Shown here one piece after another: positions 42,840 through 51,467 of a DNA stretch of 64,000 nucleotides. How positions within the stretch are numbered: position 1 is the stretch's first letter; each line of letters begins with the position of its first letter. The translations under genes and the position numbers were made by a program. Source of the stretch: Flavobacterium bizetiae (GTDB lineage: Bacteria > Bacteroidota > Bacteroidia > Flavobacteriales > Flavobacteriaceae); the NCBI RefSeq assembly GCF_902804475.1, contig NZ_CADCSU010000087.1, positions 1 through 64,000 on the forward strand. Direction: 5' to 3'. The notes below the pieces were generated by a model. The model did no database searches, was not told the DNA's origin, and was given only the letters and a program-made list of their open reading frames with translations.

Positions 42840-43589
42840 TTAATTTTTAAGTTCTGCTTTTACTTTTTTAAACATTTCATTTTTAGCATACAAAAAATCC
42901 ATTGTAGTTAATATGTTATTGTTTTCTATAAGAGTTTTAGATCTTGGGTCTGCATCGCAAAATTCAATAAAAAGATCTTTTTCTTCGGGTTTTAATTTTA
43001 AATCGGTTGTAAAAAAAGTAGAAGGAATAGAGGCCGCAATAAGTTTCTTAAAACTGCTGTTCTCTGTTTTCTTTTCTAGTTCTTCTTTCTTGTCGCTTTT
43101 AAACAGATTTAAAATTCCTGTTCCCATTCGTGCAAAGTCCATCCCATTTGGAATTGTTCCGTCGTAAACGCCAGTGTATTTTTGTAATGACGCAGCATCT
43201 TTTTCGAATTTTACGTTATCAAGATCTTGTTGCGAAATTTTAAACGGCTGAAGTTTCATATTGGTTATTACAACTTCGTTTAATTCTTCAGGTTTTGGAA
43301 TCATGTTCACAACAATATTATTTTTGTCAATATTTTCGGGAGATATTTTTAATCTTTTAAAAAAGTGATTTTTATGAAAAAACAGCAAACTGTCTTTAGG
43401 TTTAACCAAAATAGAAAAGTCTCCTAAATAATCTGTTGTGGTGCTTGTCATAGCTGTTTTATTAATCACCTCTACTTTTGTAAGAGGAAAATTGTTCGAC
43501 AGCACTTTTCCGTGAAGCATTTTTTCTGTCTGAGAAATAGAAAGCTGATAAGTTAAAAAAGAAATTGTGGTAAGCAGTTGTATTTTCAT
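42840..43589 (-). CDS. Exported CarboxypepD_reg-like protein, paralogue 1 of 3
   Basis: A 249-residue protein: signal peptide (...TYQLSISQ), then a ~75-residue carboxypeptidase-regulatory-like beta sandwich (MLHGKVLSNNFPLTKVEVIN, DYLGDFSILVKPKDSLLFFH). The C-terminal half ends in LKPEEKDLFIEFCDADPRSK, a block shared by all three paralogues. It has no TonB plug or barrel. It lies 21 bp after paralogue 2 on the same strand, so the set is an operon. Molecular function is unknown. Confidence 0.75.
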   Translation of the reverse strand: MKIQLLTTISFLTYQLSISQTEKMLHGKVLSNNFPLTKVEVINKTAMTSTTTDYLGDFSILVKPKDSLLFFHKNHFFKRLKISPENIDKNNIVVNMIPKPEELNEVVITNMKLQPFKISQQDLDNVKFEKDAASLQKYTGVYDGTIPNGMDFARMGTGILNLFKSDKKEELEKKTENSSFKKLIAASIPSTFFTTDLKLKPEEKDLFIEFCDADPRSKTLIENNNILTTMDFLYAKNEMFKKVKAELKN

Positions 43590-43610
43590 TAGAGATTATT
43601 TTAATCTTTT

Positions 43611-44360
43611 TTAATTTTTAGGTTCTGTTTTCAGTTTCTGAAATTCTATGTTTTTTATATGTAAAAAATCTATTGTTGCTAAAATATTGGGATGTTGGAG
43701 AACGATTTTAGATTTTGGATCAGCATCGCAAAAGTCAAGAAATAATTCTTCTTCTTCCGGTTTTAATTTTAAATCTTTTGAAAAAAAATCAGGATTTAAA
43801 GTGCTTTTTACAAGTTGGATAAAATTAATTTCAGGGTTTTCTTTTTGATGAATTTTTTCTTTTTTGAATAGGTTATGAATTTGCTTACCCAGTCGAATAA
43901 AATCAACATCTAATGGTCCGTTTTTGGCTTCTTGATAACCTAAAATTTTTAATCCTTCTTTTGATTTATGAGAGTTTAATTTAATTTCTGTTATATCTTC
44001 TTTGGTGAGAAAAACCTGTTTTGACGGTATCTTTGAAATAACAATTTCATCTAGTTCTAAAGGTTGAATCATCATATTGACCACAAGGTCATTGTTTTCA
44101 AAATCATGTTCAGTGAGTTTTAGCCTTTTAAAAGTGTAACCTTTAGCATAAAATATTAAACTGTCTTTAACATGAACTACAATCGAAAATTCCCCAGCTT
44201 CATTTGTTTTTGTATTGATTTTTGAAGTTTTATTGATTACTTCGACATTTTTAAGTAAAACGCTCTCAGAAAAAACCTTTCCGTGAAGCATTTTCTCTGT
44301 TTGAGAAGTAGAGAGCTGGTAGGTAAAAAAAGAAATTGTGGTGAGTAATTTTGCTTTCAT
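43611..44360 (-). CDS. Exported CarboxypepD_reg-like protein, paralogue 2 of 3
   Basis: A 249-residue paralogue of the genes on either side. The signal peptide and start of the domain are almost identical (LLTTISFFTYQLSTSQTEK, then MLHGKVFSESVLLKNVEVIN). The central part (IPSKQVFLTKEDITEIKLNS) has diverged most. The C-terminal block LKPEEEELFLDFCDADPKSK is retained. It lies 9 bp after paralogue 3. Confidence 0.75.
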   Translation of the reverse strand: MKAKLLTTISFFTYQLSTSQTEKMLHGKVFSESVLLKNVEVINKTSKINTKTNEAGEFSIVVHVKDSLIFYAKGYTFKRLKLTEHDFENNDLVVNMMIQPLELDEIVISKIPSKQVFLTKEDITEIKLNSHKSKEGLKILGYQEAKNGPLDVDFIRLGKQIHNLFKKEKIHQKENPEINFIQLVKSTLNPDFFSKDLKLKPEEEELFLDFCDADPKSKIVLQHPNILATIDFLHIKNIEFQKLKTEPKN

Positions 44361-44369
44361 CTAAAAAAA

Positions 44370-45092
44370 TTAGTTTTTAATTTTTGTTTTCTTAAACTCT
44401 TCATTCTTAGCATTTAAAAATTCCATAAAAGCTAAAGCATTGGGATGCTCTAAAAGGGCTTTTGATTGTGGATCAACATCACAAAAGTTTAGGAAAATTT
44501 CTTTTTCTTCAGGTTTTAGGTTTAAATTCTGAACGAAAAAATCATGTGGGCAATAAGCAATTACAAGTTTTTTAAAGCGATCATCTTCTTCAATTTTTTC
44601 CTTCGGTTTATCAAAAATAGCATGACTGTAATTTATTGCTTTATCAATTTTTCCGTCATAAACATTAACCCTTGAAGTTACATCATCAAATTGCTTACGA
44701 ATTTTAATTTTCCTTATTTCGTCTCTATTATAAGCGTTGTTAATGATTTTTGGAGCTTTAATGTTCGTTATAATAACATCATCTAATTCCTCTGCCGTTG
44801 GGTTTAATTCAACAATTAAATTATTTACCTGAAGATCTTTTTCGTTAAGTTTTAATCTTTTAAAGAAGTAATTTTTAGAGAAAAAAATAAGACTATCTTG
44901 TGCTTTAGCTAAAATAGAAAACTCTCCCAATTCATTTGTTCTCGTACTGGTTTTCGCTGTTTTATTGATAACCTCAACTTTATTAAGCGGACTATTATTG
45001 GATATTACTTTTCCGTGAAGTAATTTTTCTGTTTGAGAAGTAGAGAGCTGGTAGGTAAAAAAAGAAATTGTGGTGAGTAATTTTACTTTCAT
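44370..45092 (-). CDS. Exported CarboxypepD_reg-like protein, paralogue 3 of 3
   Basis: A 240-residue protein, first gene of the tandem set. Signal peptide and domain start: LLTTISFFTYQLSTSQTEK, LLHGKVISNNSPLNKVEVIN, with the strand DSLIFFSKNYFFKRLKLNEK. The shared C-terminal block is LKPEEKEIFLNFCDVDPQSK. The gene is slightly shorter in the middle than the other two. Since it is at the promoter end, it may be the source copy. Function unknown. Confidence 0.75.
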   Translation of the reverse strand: MKVKLLTTISFFTYQLSTSQTEKLLHGKVISNNSPLNKVEVINKTAKTSTRTNELGEFSILAKAQDSLIFFSKNYFFKRLKLNEKDLQVNNLIVELNPTAEELDDVIITNIKAPKIINNAYNRDEIRKIKIRKQFDDVTSRVNVYDGKIDKAINYSHAIFDKPKEKIEEDDRFKKLVIAYCPHDFFVQNLNLKPEEKEIFLNFCDVDPQSKALLEHPNALAFMEFLNAKNEEFKKTKIKN

Positions 45093-45174
45093 CTAGTGGT
45101 ATTTAGCTGAGCGTAAAATTATTAGAATAGTCTTAATGAAAACTTACGGAACATGTAAATTCTTGTTAATAAAG

Positions 45175-45843
45175 TCAATCGAGTTTTTGAACAAATTTTT
45201 CCAGATCACCATTATCAAATAAAACAGGGCCATGACCAAAACACAATATTTTAGGCTTTAATGATACTAGCTTTAGAATCGATTTTCTATTGGTTTCTTT
45301 ATCAGCGGTAAATAAATTAGGAGGTTCGTTCAGGCCTGCCATTGTCGTTAATAAGTTCATGTTGGTCATAACATCGCCAACAATCAAAATTCCGTCTTTT
45401 TCCCTGAAGAAAGAGAGATGTCCGCTTGAATGTCCAGGCGTTTCAATAACTGTAAATCCCCCAATCTGATCTCCTTCTTTTAAGATTTCAGAAACGAAAT
45501 GTCCTTTTCCTGCCCAAAAGTTTTTCTGAAATTTCGAAATAATATGATTTGGATTTGGATATTCTGTGATGACATTCCCGTTTTCTGCAAATTCTTTCTC
45601 AGGTTCACTGCATAAAAGTGGAATATTCAGTGTTTCACAGATTACTTTACTACTTCCCTGATGATCGGCATGGGCGTGAGTAAGTGCATGTTTTGTTATT
45701 GATTTGTCTTTTAATGCTTTTAGAATTATTCTGTCTGAACTGCGGATTCCGGCATCAATTAAAGTATCTTCAATTACATAGCAGTTAATAGCATTTCTGG
45801 GAAATAATGGTATTTGATAAACGTCCTTGGCAATATTTTTCAT
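45175..45843 (-). CDS. MBL-fold metallo-hydrolase
   Basis: A 222-residue metallo-beta-lactamase-fold protein. The metal motif is THAHADHQGSSK (H-x-H-x-D-H); the other ligands are in VIETPGHSSGHLSFF (His), VGDVMTNMN (Asp) and LCFGHGPVL (last His). The N-terminus (YQIPLFPRNAINCYVIEDTL) is that of small lactonase or glyoxalase II-like hydrolases. The substrate is unknown. It is transcribed after the Crp/Fnr gene in the same direction. Confidence 0.9.
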   Translation of the reverse strand: MKNIAKDVYQIPLFPRNAINCYVIEDTLIDAGIRSSDRIILKALKDKSITKHALTHAHADHQGSSKVICETLNIPLLCSEPEKEFAENGNVITEYPNPNHIISKFQKNFWAGKGHFVSEILKEGDQIGGFTVIETPGHSSGHLSFFREKDGILIVGDVMTNMNLLTTMAGLNEPPNLFTADKETNRKSILKLVSLKPKILCFGHGPVLFDNGDLEKFVQKLD

Positions 45844-45902
45844 TTGTTGAATTTTATATTGACAAAGATTTGAATTCCATTTTTCAATTCACTTGATAAA
45901 TG

Positions 45903-46475
45903 TTAAGAAATGTTTTGACGAATTCTGCTTAAAGATTCGGGCGTAATTCCGAGAAATGAAGCAATATAAAGTAAAGGTGTTCGTTGAATTATTTTGGCTG
46001 GAGCCGATCCTAAAAAAGTGTGATATTTTTCTTTTGCAGGAATCATTTGCAATTTTAAAACACGGTCAGCCATGCAAAGATAATTCTGCTCGGCCAGAAT
46101 TCTGCCGACACGTTCCCAGTTTGGAATTTCTTTATACAAAAGCTGCATTTTTTCGAAAGTGATAGAAAAAACTTCACAATCTTCAATGCATTGTATATTT
46201 TCAAAAGAAGGCGATTGATTTATAAAACTAGAATACGAAGCAATAAAACCGCCATCACAGCTTAAATAAGTGGTGATTTCTTTTCCTTCTTTTAAATAAT
46301 AAACCCGCGCTAAACCTTCAACAATAAAAAATATTTTACTGCTAATTTTTCCTATTGAAGAAAGAAATTCTTTGGCAGTAAAATTTTGATATTCAAAACA
46401 AGAATCGATCTTTTCGATTTCATTTTCAGAAAACGAAGCGATCGATAGTATTTGTTTTTGTAATGAAGAATTCAT
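45903..46475 (-). CDS. Crp/Fnr-family transcriptional regulator
   Basis: A 190-residue regulator. The cyclic-nucleotide-binding-like barrel covers ~20-115 (FFIVEGLARVYYLKEGKEIT, FIASYSSFINQSPSFENIQC). The C-terminal winged helix is short: TPLLYIASFLGITPESLSRIRQ holds the recognition helix. No Fe-S cysteine cluster as in Fnr is present. It lies 59 bp upstream of the MBL-fold gene and 3 bp after the HAD phosphatase gene, so these three are probably one transcript. The effector is unknown. Confidence 0.88.
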   Translation of the reverse strand: MNSSLQKQILSIASFSENEIEKIDSCFEYQNFTAKEFLSSIGKISSKIFFIVEGLARVYYLKEGKEITTYLSCDGGFIASYSSFINQSPSFENIQCIEDCEVFSITFEKMQLLYKEIPNWERVGRILAEQNYLCMADRVLKLQMIPAKEKYHTFLGSAPAKIIQRTPLLYIASFLGITPESLSRIRQNIS

Positions 46476-46478
46476 GAT

Positions 46479-47126
46479 TTATACTATCTCAATTAATTCC
46501 GAAGGATTATTAATTACCAATTTTGCACCACTATTTTTCAATTCTTGTTCGGTTCTGTAACCCCAGGAAACCCCAACTGCAAACATATTGGCATTATTGG
46601 CGGTTTGCATATCAATATCTGAATCTCCTACAAAGAGGATTTCTTCTGTTTTTAAGTTCCAGTTTTTGCTAATTTCTATCGCCTCAAACGGATTAGGTTT
46701 TTTAAGTTCTTCGGTACTCAAACCAACGGCAGCTTCAAAATAATCAGGAAATATTTCTGCTGCGATTTTTTTAGTCAATTCATCGGCTTTGTTAGAAAAG
46801 ACCGCTAATTTGATGTTTTTTGAAGCCAAAGTATCTAATAATTCGATAATGCCTTCGTACGGTTTTGTTTTTAAGGTGCAAATTTCACGATATTCCGTAA
46901 TCATGCAATCAAAGCATGTTTCAATTTGATCTTCAGAATTATTGGATGCAGGCAAGGCTTTACTAACCAAATTTCGTAAACCGCTTCCGATAAAATATTG
47001 ATAAGTGTCGTAAGTATGAGTAGGGTAGTTTAGATTGGTAAGTACTGTATTCATCGCATCTGAAATGTCTTCTAATGAATTGACCAGCGTTCCGTCTAAA
47101 TCAAAAATAATTCCTTTAAATTTCAT
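46479..47126 (-). CDS. HAD-family phosphatase (phosphoglycolate phosphatase-like)
   Basis: A 215-residue HAD subclass IA phosphatase. Motif I is IIFDLDGTLVNSLEDI, motif II Ser in LAVFSNKADELTKKI, motif III Lys in LSTEELKKPNPFEAIEIS, and motif IV VGDSDIDMQTANNAN. The helical cap (DAMNTVLTNLNYPTHTYDTY...) resembles Gph/phosphoglycolate phosphatase. Other small sugar phosphates are possible substrates. It lies 4 bp from the flavoprotein gene upstream. Confidence 0.88.
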   Translation of the reverse strand: MKFKGIIFDLDGTLVNSLEDISDAMNTVLTNLNYPTHTYDTYQYFIGSGLRNLVSKALPASNNSEDQIETCFDCMITEYREICTLKTKPYEGIIELLDTLASKNIKLAVFSNKADELTKKIAAEIFPDYFEAAVGLSTEELKKPNPFEAIEISKNWNLKTEEILFVGDSDIDMQTANNANMFAVGVSWGYRTEQELKNSGAKLVINNPSELIEIV

Positions 47127-47130
47127 TGTA

Positions 47131-48339
47131 TTATATATTATTGGCTAAAATAAACCCGCTTGTCCAGGCATTCTGAAAGTTAAAACCTCCGGTAATGGCA
47201 TCGATATTAACGATTTCTCCAGCAAAGTAAAGATTTTGATGCAGTTTACTTTCCATGGTTTTAAAGTTGATTTCTTTTAAATCTATTCCTCCGGCGGTAA
47301 CAAATTCTTCTTTAAAAGTACTTTTTCCGTTTACTTTAAATTCGGCTTTTGTAAGTTGAGCAGCTAAGTTTTGCAATTGAGTTTTAGATAAATCAGCCCA
47401 TTTTGTCTCTGCTTCAATTCCAGATGCTAAAACCAGACTTTCCCATAAACGATTCGGGAAATCGAAAGGGGATTTTTTAGAAACTGCTTTTTTGGCGTGT
47501 TCTTGTTTTAGGTCTTTCAGAATTTTCTCGGCATCTTCTGTGTCGACATCGTTTAACCAATTGACATAAATCGTAAACTGATAATTTTTATCGAATAAAG
47601 TACGCGCACCCCAAGCCGAAAGTTTTAAAATGGCCGGACCGCTCATTCCCCAATGTGTGATTAATAAAGGACCTGTCGATTCGAGTTTGGTATCTTTTAC
47701 GTTTACGGTAACTTGTGCCGCAACGCCGGGTAATTCTTTGATGCGGGAATCTTTGATGTTGAATGTAAATAGGGAAGGGACAGGACTTACAATAGCGTGT
47801 CCTTGCGTTTGTAGCATTTCCCAAATTTTAGGATTACTTCCTGTTGCTAAAACTAATTTTTCGGTAGCATAATTTTCATCCTGAGTATCAATTTTCCAGT
47901 GATTCTCGGCTTTAAAAATCGATTGTACACTTTGACCTGTTAGTACTTTTATACCTAATTTTCCGGTTGCTTCGAGGAAACAATCAATAATAGTTTGTGA
48001 TGTATTCGAAACGGGAAACATTCTTCCGTCGTCTTCGATTTTTAATTCGACACCGTGTTTTTCGAACCATTCGATGGTATCTCCGGAACAAAACTGATGA
48101 AAAGGACCACGAAGTTCCTTCTCGCCACGCGGATAAAATTTTACTAATTCGTTAGGTTCAAAACAAGCGTGGGTTACATTGCATCTTCCACCGCCGGAAA
48201 CGCGAACTTTAGAAAGTACTTCTTTTCCTCTTTCTAAAATTGCAATTTTAAGTTTCGGATTTTTCTCTGCGATATTAATCGCAGTAAAAAAACCTGCAGC
48301 GCCTCCGCCAACAATTATTATGTCGAAATTTTTGATCAT
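47131..48339 (-). CDS. BaiN/HI0933-type flavoprotein oxidoreductase
   Basis: A 402-residue FAD-dependent oxidoreductase. FDIIIVGGGAAGFFTAINIA is the dinucleotide-binding loop; SGGGRCNVTHACFEPNELV is the signature of the HI0933 (YhiN/BaiN) family; the C-terminal TAGGIDLKEINFKTMESKLH and YFAGEIVNIDAITGGFNFQN close the FAD site. The native substrate of the family is not established. First gene of a likely operon with the HAD phosphatase, Crp/Fnr and MBL genes. Confidence 0.92.
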   Translation of the reverse strand: MIKNFDIIIVGGGAAGFFTAINIAEKNPKLKIAILERGKEVLSKVRVSGGGRCNVTHACFEPNELVKFYPRGEKELRGPFHQFCSGDTIEWFEKHGVELKIEDDGRMFPVSNTSQTIIDCFLEATGKLGIKVLTGQSVQSIFKAENHWKIDTQDENYATEKLVLATGSNPKIWEMLQTQGHAIVSPVPSLFTFNIKDSRIKELPGVAAQVTVNVKDTKLESTGPLLITHWGMSGPAILKLSAWGARTLFDKNYQFTIYVNWLNDVDTEDAEKILKDLKQEHAKKAVSKKSPFDFPNRLWESLVLASGIEAETKWADLSKTQLQNLAAQLTKAEFKVNGKSTFKEEFVTAGGIDLKEINFKTMESKLHQNLYFAGEIVNIDAITGGFNFQNAWTSGFILANNI

Positions 48340-48361
48340 ATTTTATTTTTTGCCATTGATT

Positions 48362-48490
48362 TGTTTTTTTGCCACGAATTGCACGAATTAGCACAAATTT
48401 TAAATCTGATGGTTTGTCTTATTTTTTGCCACAGATTAAATGATTCACACAGATTTTAAAAATCTATTTAATCTATGTAATCTGTGCTAT
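48362..48490. repeat. Degenerate GCCACAGATTA/GCCACGAATT sequence
   Basis: The stretch contains GCCACGAATTGCACGAATTA and GCCACAGATTAAATGATTCA plus their near-complements (ATCTATGTAATCTGTG). Similar sequence recurs at 1018-1108, 28236-28318, 49247-49466, 51253-51314 and 51373-51445 between genes. Confidence 0.65.
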
Positions 48491-48495
48491 TCTTA

Positions 48496-49173
48496 TTATA
48501 ATCTATCGGGAAAATCAGAGATAATTCCGTCTACTTGGTAACTTTTTATTTTTTGAATGTCTTCTGGATTGTTTACTGTCCAGGGTAAAACCAGAAAACC
48601 TTTTTCCTGTATTTCCTGAACATTCTCCAGATTCAATAATTGATAATCGGGATGAATGGCATGTGCTTCTATTACTTCGGCGAAAGCCAAAGCTTTTTCG
48701 ACATCTTCTTCGGTTAAAACTCCAATCGCAATATTTGAATTTAGATTTGATGTTTCTTGCAGTAAATCCCAATTAAAACTAGAAACGATAAAATGTCCGT
48801 AATTCCAGTTTTGATCAACTATATATTCTTCGATTAAAGCGGCAACTTTATCTGCAGTTCCTAAACCTTTTAGTTCGATATTGATCAGGCATTTTTTGTT
48901 TACCAAATCAAAAACCTCTTTTAAAGTTGGAATTTCGTATTGATCATCAATCAAAAACGTTTTTAATTCAGCTAAAGTAAAAGCATTTACAAAACCTTTT
49001 CCGTTGGTGGTTCTGTCGATTGTCTCGTCATGAATTACGATTAAATGTCCGTCAGAACTAAGGTGAACATCTAGTTCAATTCCGTCAGCATTTAAATCTA
49101 ATGCTTTCTGAAAGGACTTTAGAGTGTTCTCAGGTTCGTATCCTCTGGCACCGCGATGAGCTATTTTTAGCAT
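48496..49173 (-). CDS. Glycerophosphodiester phosphodiesterase
   Basis: A 225-residue GDPD-family enzyme with a TIM-barrel. The start LKIAHRGARGYEPENTLKSF provides the first His and Arg, and GIELDVHLSSDGHLIVIHDE the metal Glu/Asp and second His; TIDRTTNGKG and LINIELKG follow. It cleaves glycerophosphodiesters to glycerol 3-phosphate and an alcohol. No signal peptide, so cytoplasmic. Single gene between two repeat-rich gaps. Confidence 0.93.
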   Translation of the reverse strand: MLKIAHRGARGYEPENTLKSFQKALDLNADGIELDVHLSSDGHLIVIHDETIDRTTNGKGFVNAFTLAELKTFLIDDQYEIPTLKEVFDLVNKKCLINIELKGLGTADKVAALIEEYIVDQNWNYGHFIVSSFNWDLLQETSNLNSNIAIGVLTEEDVEKALAFAEVIEAHAIHPDYQLLNLENVQEIQEKGFLVLPWTVNNPEDIQKIKSYQVDGIISDFPDRL

Positions 49174-49475
49174 GTATTGAGAGTTTAACCGTTTAACTGC
49201 AAAGGTCGCAAAGTTTTACGCAAAGTGCGCTAAGGATTAGATAAAAAGTTAGCCACAGATTATAGGATTAAAATGATTTTTGTTTCACGCAGATTTTGCA
49301 GATTTTTTAGAATGTATTTATAAATAATAGGTATAGATTTTTTAATCTGCTTTATCTGCGGAATCTGCGAGAGAAAAAAAGTTAGCCACAGATTAAAAGG
49401 ATTAGCCCAGATTTGAAAATCCTTTTAATCTTTTTATCCCGATAGCTATCGGGAGTGGCAAAAAAAACGTTGTGA
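49174..49475. repeat. Intergenic repeats and an 18-bp palindrome
   Basis: The gap holds two GCCACAGATTA-type blocks (49254 and 49385 onward) and TCCCGATAGCTATCGGGA (49437-49454), a perfect palindrome of which part (CGATAGCTATCGGGA) recurs at 9383-9397. No gene is visible. Confidence 0.65.
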
Positions 49476-51065
49476 TTAAATACGCTCTAATAAAACAAGT
49501 CCGAATTCAGAATGTACAAATGCTTTTCCGTCTTCAACTTCTGTTTCTTCACCAGAAAAAGCATCTTTTAGTTTTGTACCATTCTCAAAAATAGATGCTA
49601 CGGGAAGTTCTTTTAAACCAACACCAAGATCTAAACCAATGATGACTTTGTCTGTATAATTTTCATTTGTATAACTTCTGGAGAAAATATACGGTTTTTG
49701 AGAGATCATATTATGTATTCCTGCCCCAACTGCAGGATGATTTCTACGGAATTGCCCTAGTTTTTGCCAATGCAAAAGTATTCTTTGTGTTTCGGGATTA
49801 TTTTGAATATCATCCCAATTCATGAAAGATCGCAAAGTTGCATCGCCTACTGTGCCTTCGATAACCAGAGAGCGACCTGATTCATCGCCATAATAAACCT
49901 GAGAGATTCCGGGTGAAAGCAATAATTTGGTTCCGGATTCGAAAGTTCGGTTACGATGCGCATCAAAAGGATCAGGATCATCGTGGGACGATACATAGTT
50001 AAGAACGCTATAGCCTTTTAATTCATTTTGAAGTTTGTTCGAATATTTCGAAAATATAAATTCATAGTCGTTTTGTGCATCCAGCTTAAACTCAAAATTG
50101 ATCATACAGTTAAAACCATTTTCGAAGTAATTTACTTTTCGATCTCCAAAATCATAATAAAGTCCACCATTTATGCCGTAACCGTAAACTTCGGCAATGC
50201 TGTAAAACGGATTCTGATCTAATACTTCTGTTGGATGGTTTTGTTTCCAGGTTTCGAATGCATAATCACATTCTTTTTTAAAATCTAACCAAACATTTTC
50301 TTCTGTGTGTTTTACGGTATCAGCTCTGTAACCGTCAATTCCAAATTCTACGATATAATCTGTCAGCCATTTTATAATGTAATATTTGGGTGTTCTGGGA
50401 TAACTGGTTCTTTTGAAGAATTCATTGATCGAAGCAATTTCTTTTTCGTATCGACCTTCTTTATTCCATTTTTCGATTAAAAAAAACGGTATTGCCACTT
50501 CCTGATTGCTTTCGGTTCTCACATCCGGAAGATTATCTACTAATGTACACATTGTAGTATTTTCGAATGATTTGTAATCGCAAACCACTCCGGTTCTTAC
50601 CCAGTCTTCCGGCCACATAGGATCTTCGGGAGTTACGGGGCCGGTATGATTGATTACGCCATCAAGCATAATCCTGATGCCTTTTGCATGGGCTTTTTTG
50701 ACCAGATTACCTAAGTCTTCTTTTGTGCCAAAATTAGGATCTAAAGAAGTCCAGTCTCTTGCCCAATAACCGTGATAGCCATAACTGAGCCCGGTTCCTT
50801 CGTCGACTCCGTCATGAATTTGTTCCACTATCGGCGTAAGCCAAATAACATTTATGCCTAATTGATCGAAGTAACCTTCGTCGATTTTTTTTATGATTCC
50901 GATGATATCGCCGCCTTCAAAACCGCGTAGTTTTCCGGTTGTTTTGGTTCGGTTAAAATTTAGAACGTTAGAAGTGTCTCCGTTGTAAAAACGATCGGTA
51001 AGTAAAAAATAAACATTTGCTCCTTCCCAAACGAAAGGAACTTTCGAAGTATTGTCATTATTCAT
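49476..51065 (-). CDS. GH13 alpha-amylase-family enzyme, no signal peptide
   Basis: A 529-residue glycoside hydrolase family 13 enzyme. Conserved regions: MLDGVINHTGP (region I), GIDGYRADTVKHTEE with nucleophile D249 (II), YSIAEVYGYG with acid/base E292 (III) and YVSSHDDPD with D362 (IV). The N-terminus (VPFVWEGANVYFLLTDRFYN) begins straight in the barrel and has no signal or lipobox, so it is likely cytoplasmic or exported in an unseen way. It belongs to the maltose locus and is the last gene of the minus-strand string, after a 402-bp gap holding a repeat element. It would hydrolyse maltodextrins. Confidence 0.9.
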   Translation of the reverse strand: MNNDNTSKVPFVWEGANVYFLLTDRFYNGDTSNVLNFNRTKTTGKLRGFEGGDIIGIIKKIDEGYFDQLGINVIWLTPIVEQIHDGVDEGTGLSYGYHGYWARDWTSLDPNFGTKEDLGNLVKKAHAKGIRIMLDGVINHTGPVTPEDPMWPEDWVRTGVVCDYKSFENTTMCTLVDNLPDVRTESNQEVAIPFFLIEKWNKEGRYEKEIASINEFFKRTSYPRTPKYYIIKWLTDYIVEFGIDGYRADTVKHTEENVWLDFKKECDYAFETWKQNHPTEVLDQNPFYSIAEVYGYGINGGLYYDFGDRKVNYFENGFNCMINFEFKLDAQNDYEFIFSKYSNKLQNELKGYSVLNYVSSHDDPDPFDAHRNRTFESGTKLLLSPGISQVYYGDESGRSLVIEGTVGDATLRSFMNWDDIQNNPETQRILLHWQKLGQFRRNHPAVGAGIHNMISQKPYIFSRSYTNENYTDKVIIGLDLGVGLKELPVASIFENGTKLKDAFSGEETEVEDGKAFVHSEFGLVLLERI

Positions 51066-51087
51066 TGCAACTAATTTTGATATTTAT

Positions 51088-51354
51088 TGTAGAGACGCAC
51101 AGCAATGCGTCTTTAGGTACAAACGATATTAAAGATAAAGAAAGGAAAATGGATTTTATTGTTTATTTTAAATTTAACATGTATTTGTAATTTGTAGGAA
51201 AATAAGTCTTCGAAAATTCACGAATTAATCATATTTATGCGATAAAAAAAATGCCACGAATTCACGAATTATTTTTTGACAATCTTTGAGGATGAAAATT
51301 CGTGAATTCGTGGCGGAGAAAGGTTGTGTAAGACGCACTGCTGTGCGTCTCTAC
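51088..51354. mobile_element. 267-bp element with 25-bp inverted ends (MITE-like)
   Basis: Ends GTAGAGACGCACAGCAATGC (from 51090) and its near-complement (AAGACGCACTGCTGTGCGTC, 51330-51349, then TCTAC) face each other; each end is itself a hairpin. Inside lies a second perfect 18-bp inverted repeat, GCCACGAATTCACGAATT (51253-51270) against 51297-51314. No open frame is carried. It sits between the two GH13 genes of the maltose operon. Confidence 0.6.
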
Positions 51355-51467
51355 GATACATTTAGGTTGAAAAAAATGCCACAGATTAAATGATTAAAAT
51401 GATTTTTTAAATCTGAGTTAATCCTTTAATATGTGGCAAAAAAAGTTGCGAACCTTGCGGTTAGTTT

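Noticed and set aside
42840..45092. Three paralogues as TonB-dependent receptor fragments
   Set aside because: They share only the regulatory-like domain with such receptors. Each has its own signal peptide and stop and a common C-terminal block, and no plug or barrel is present.
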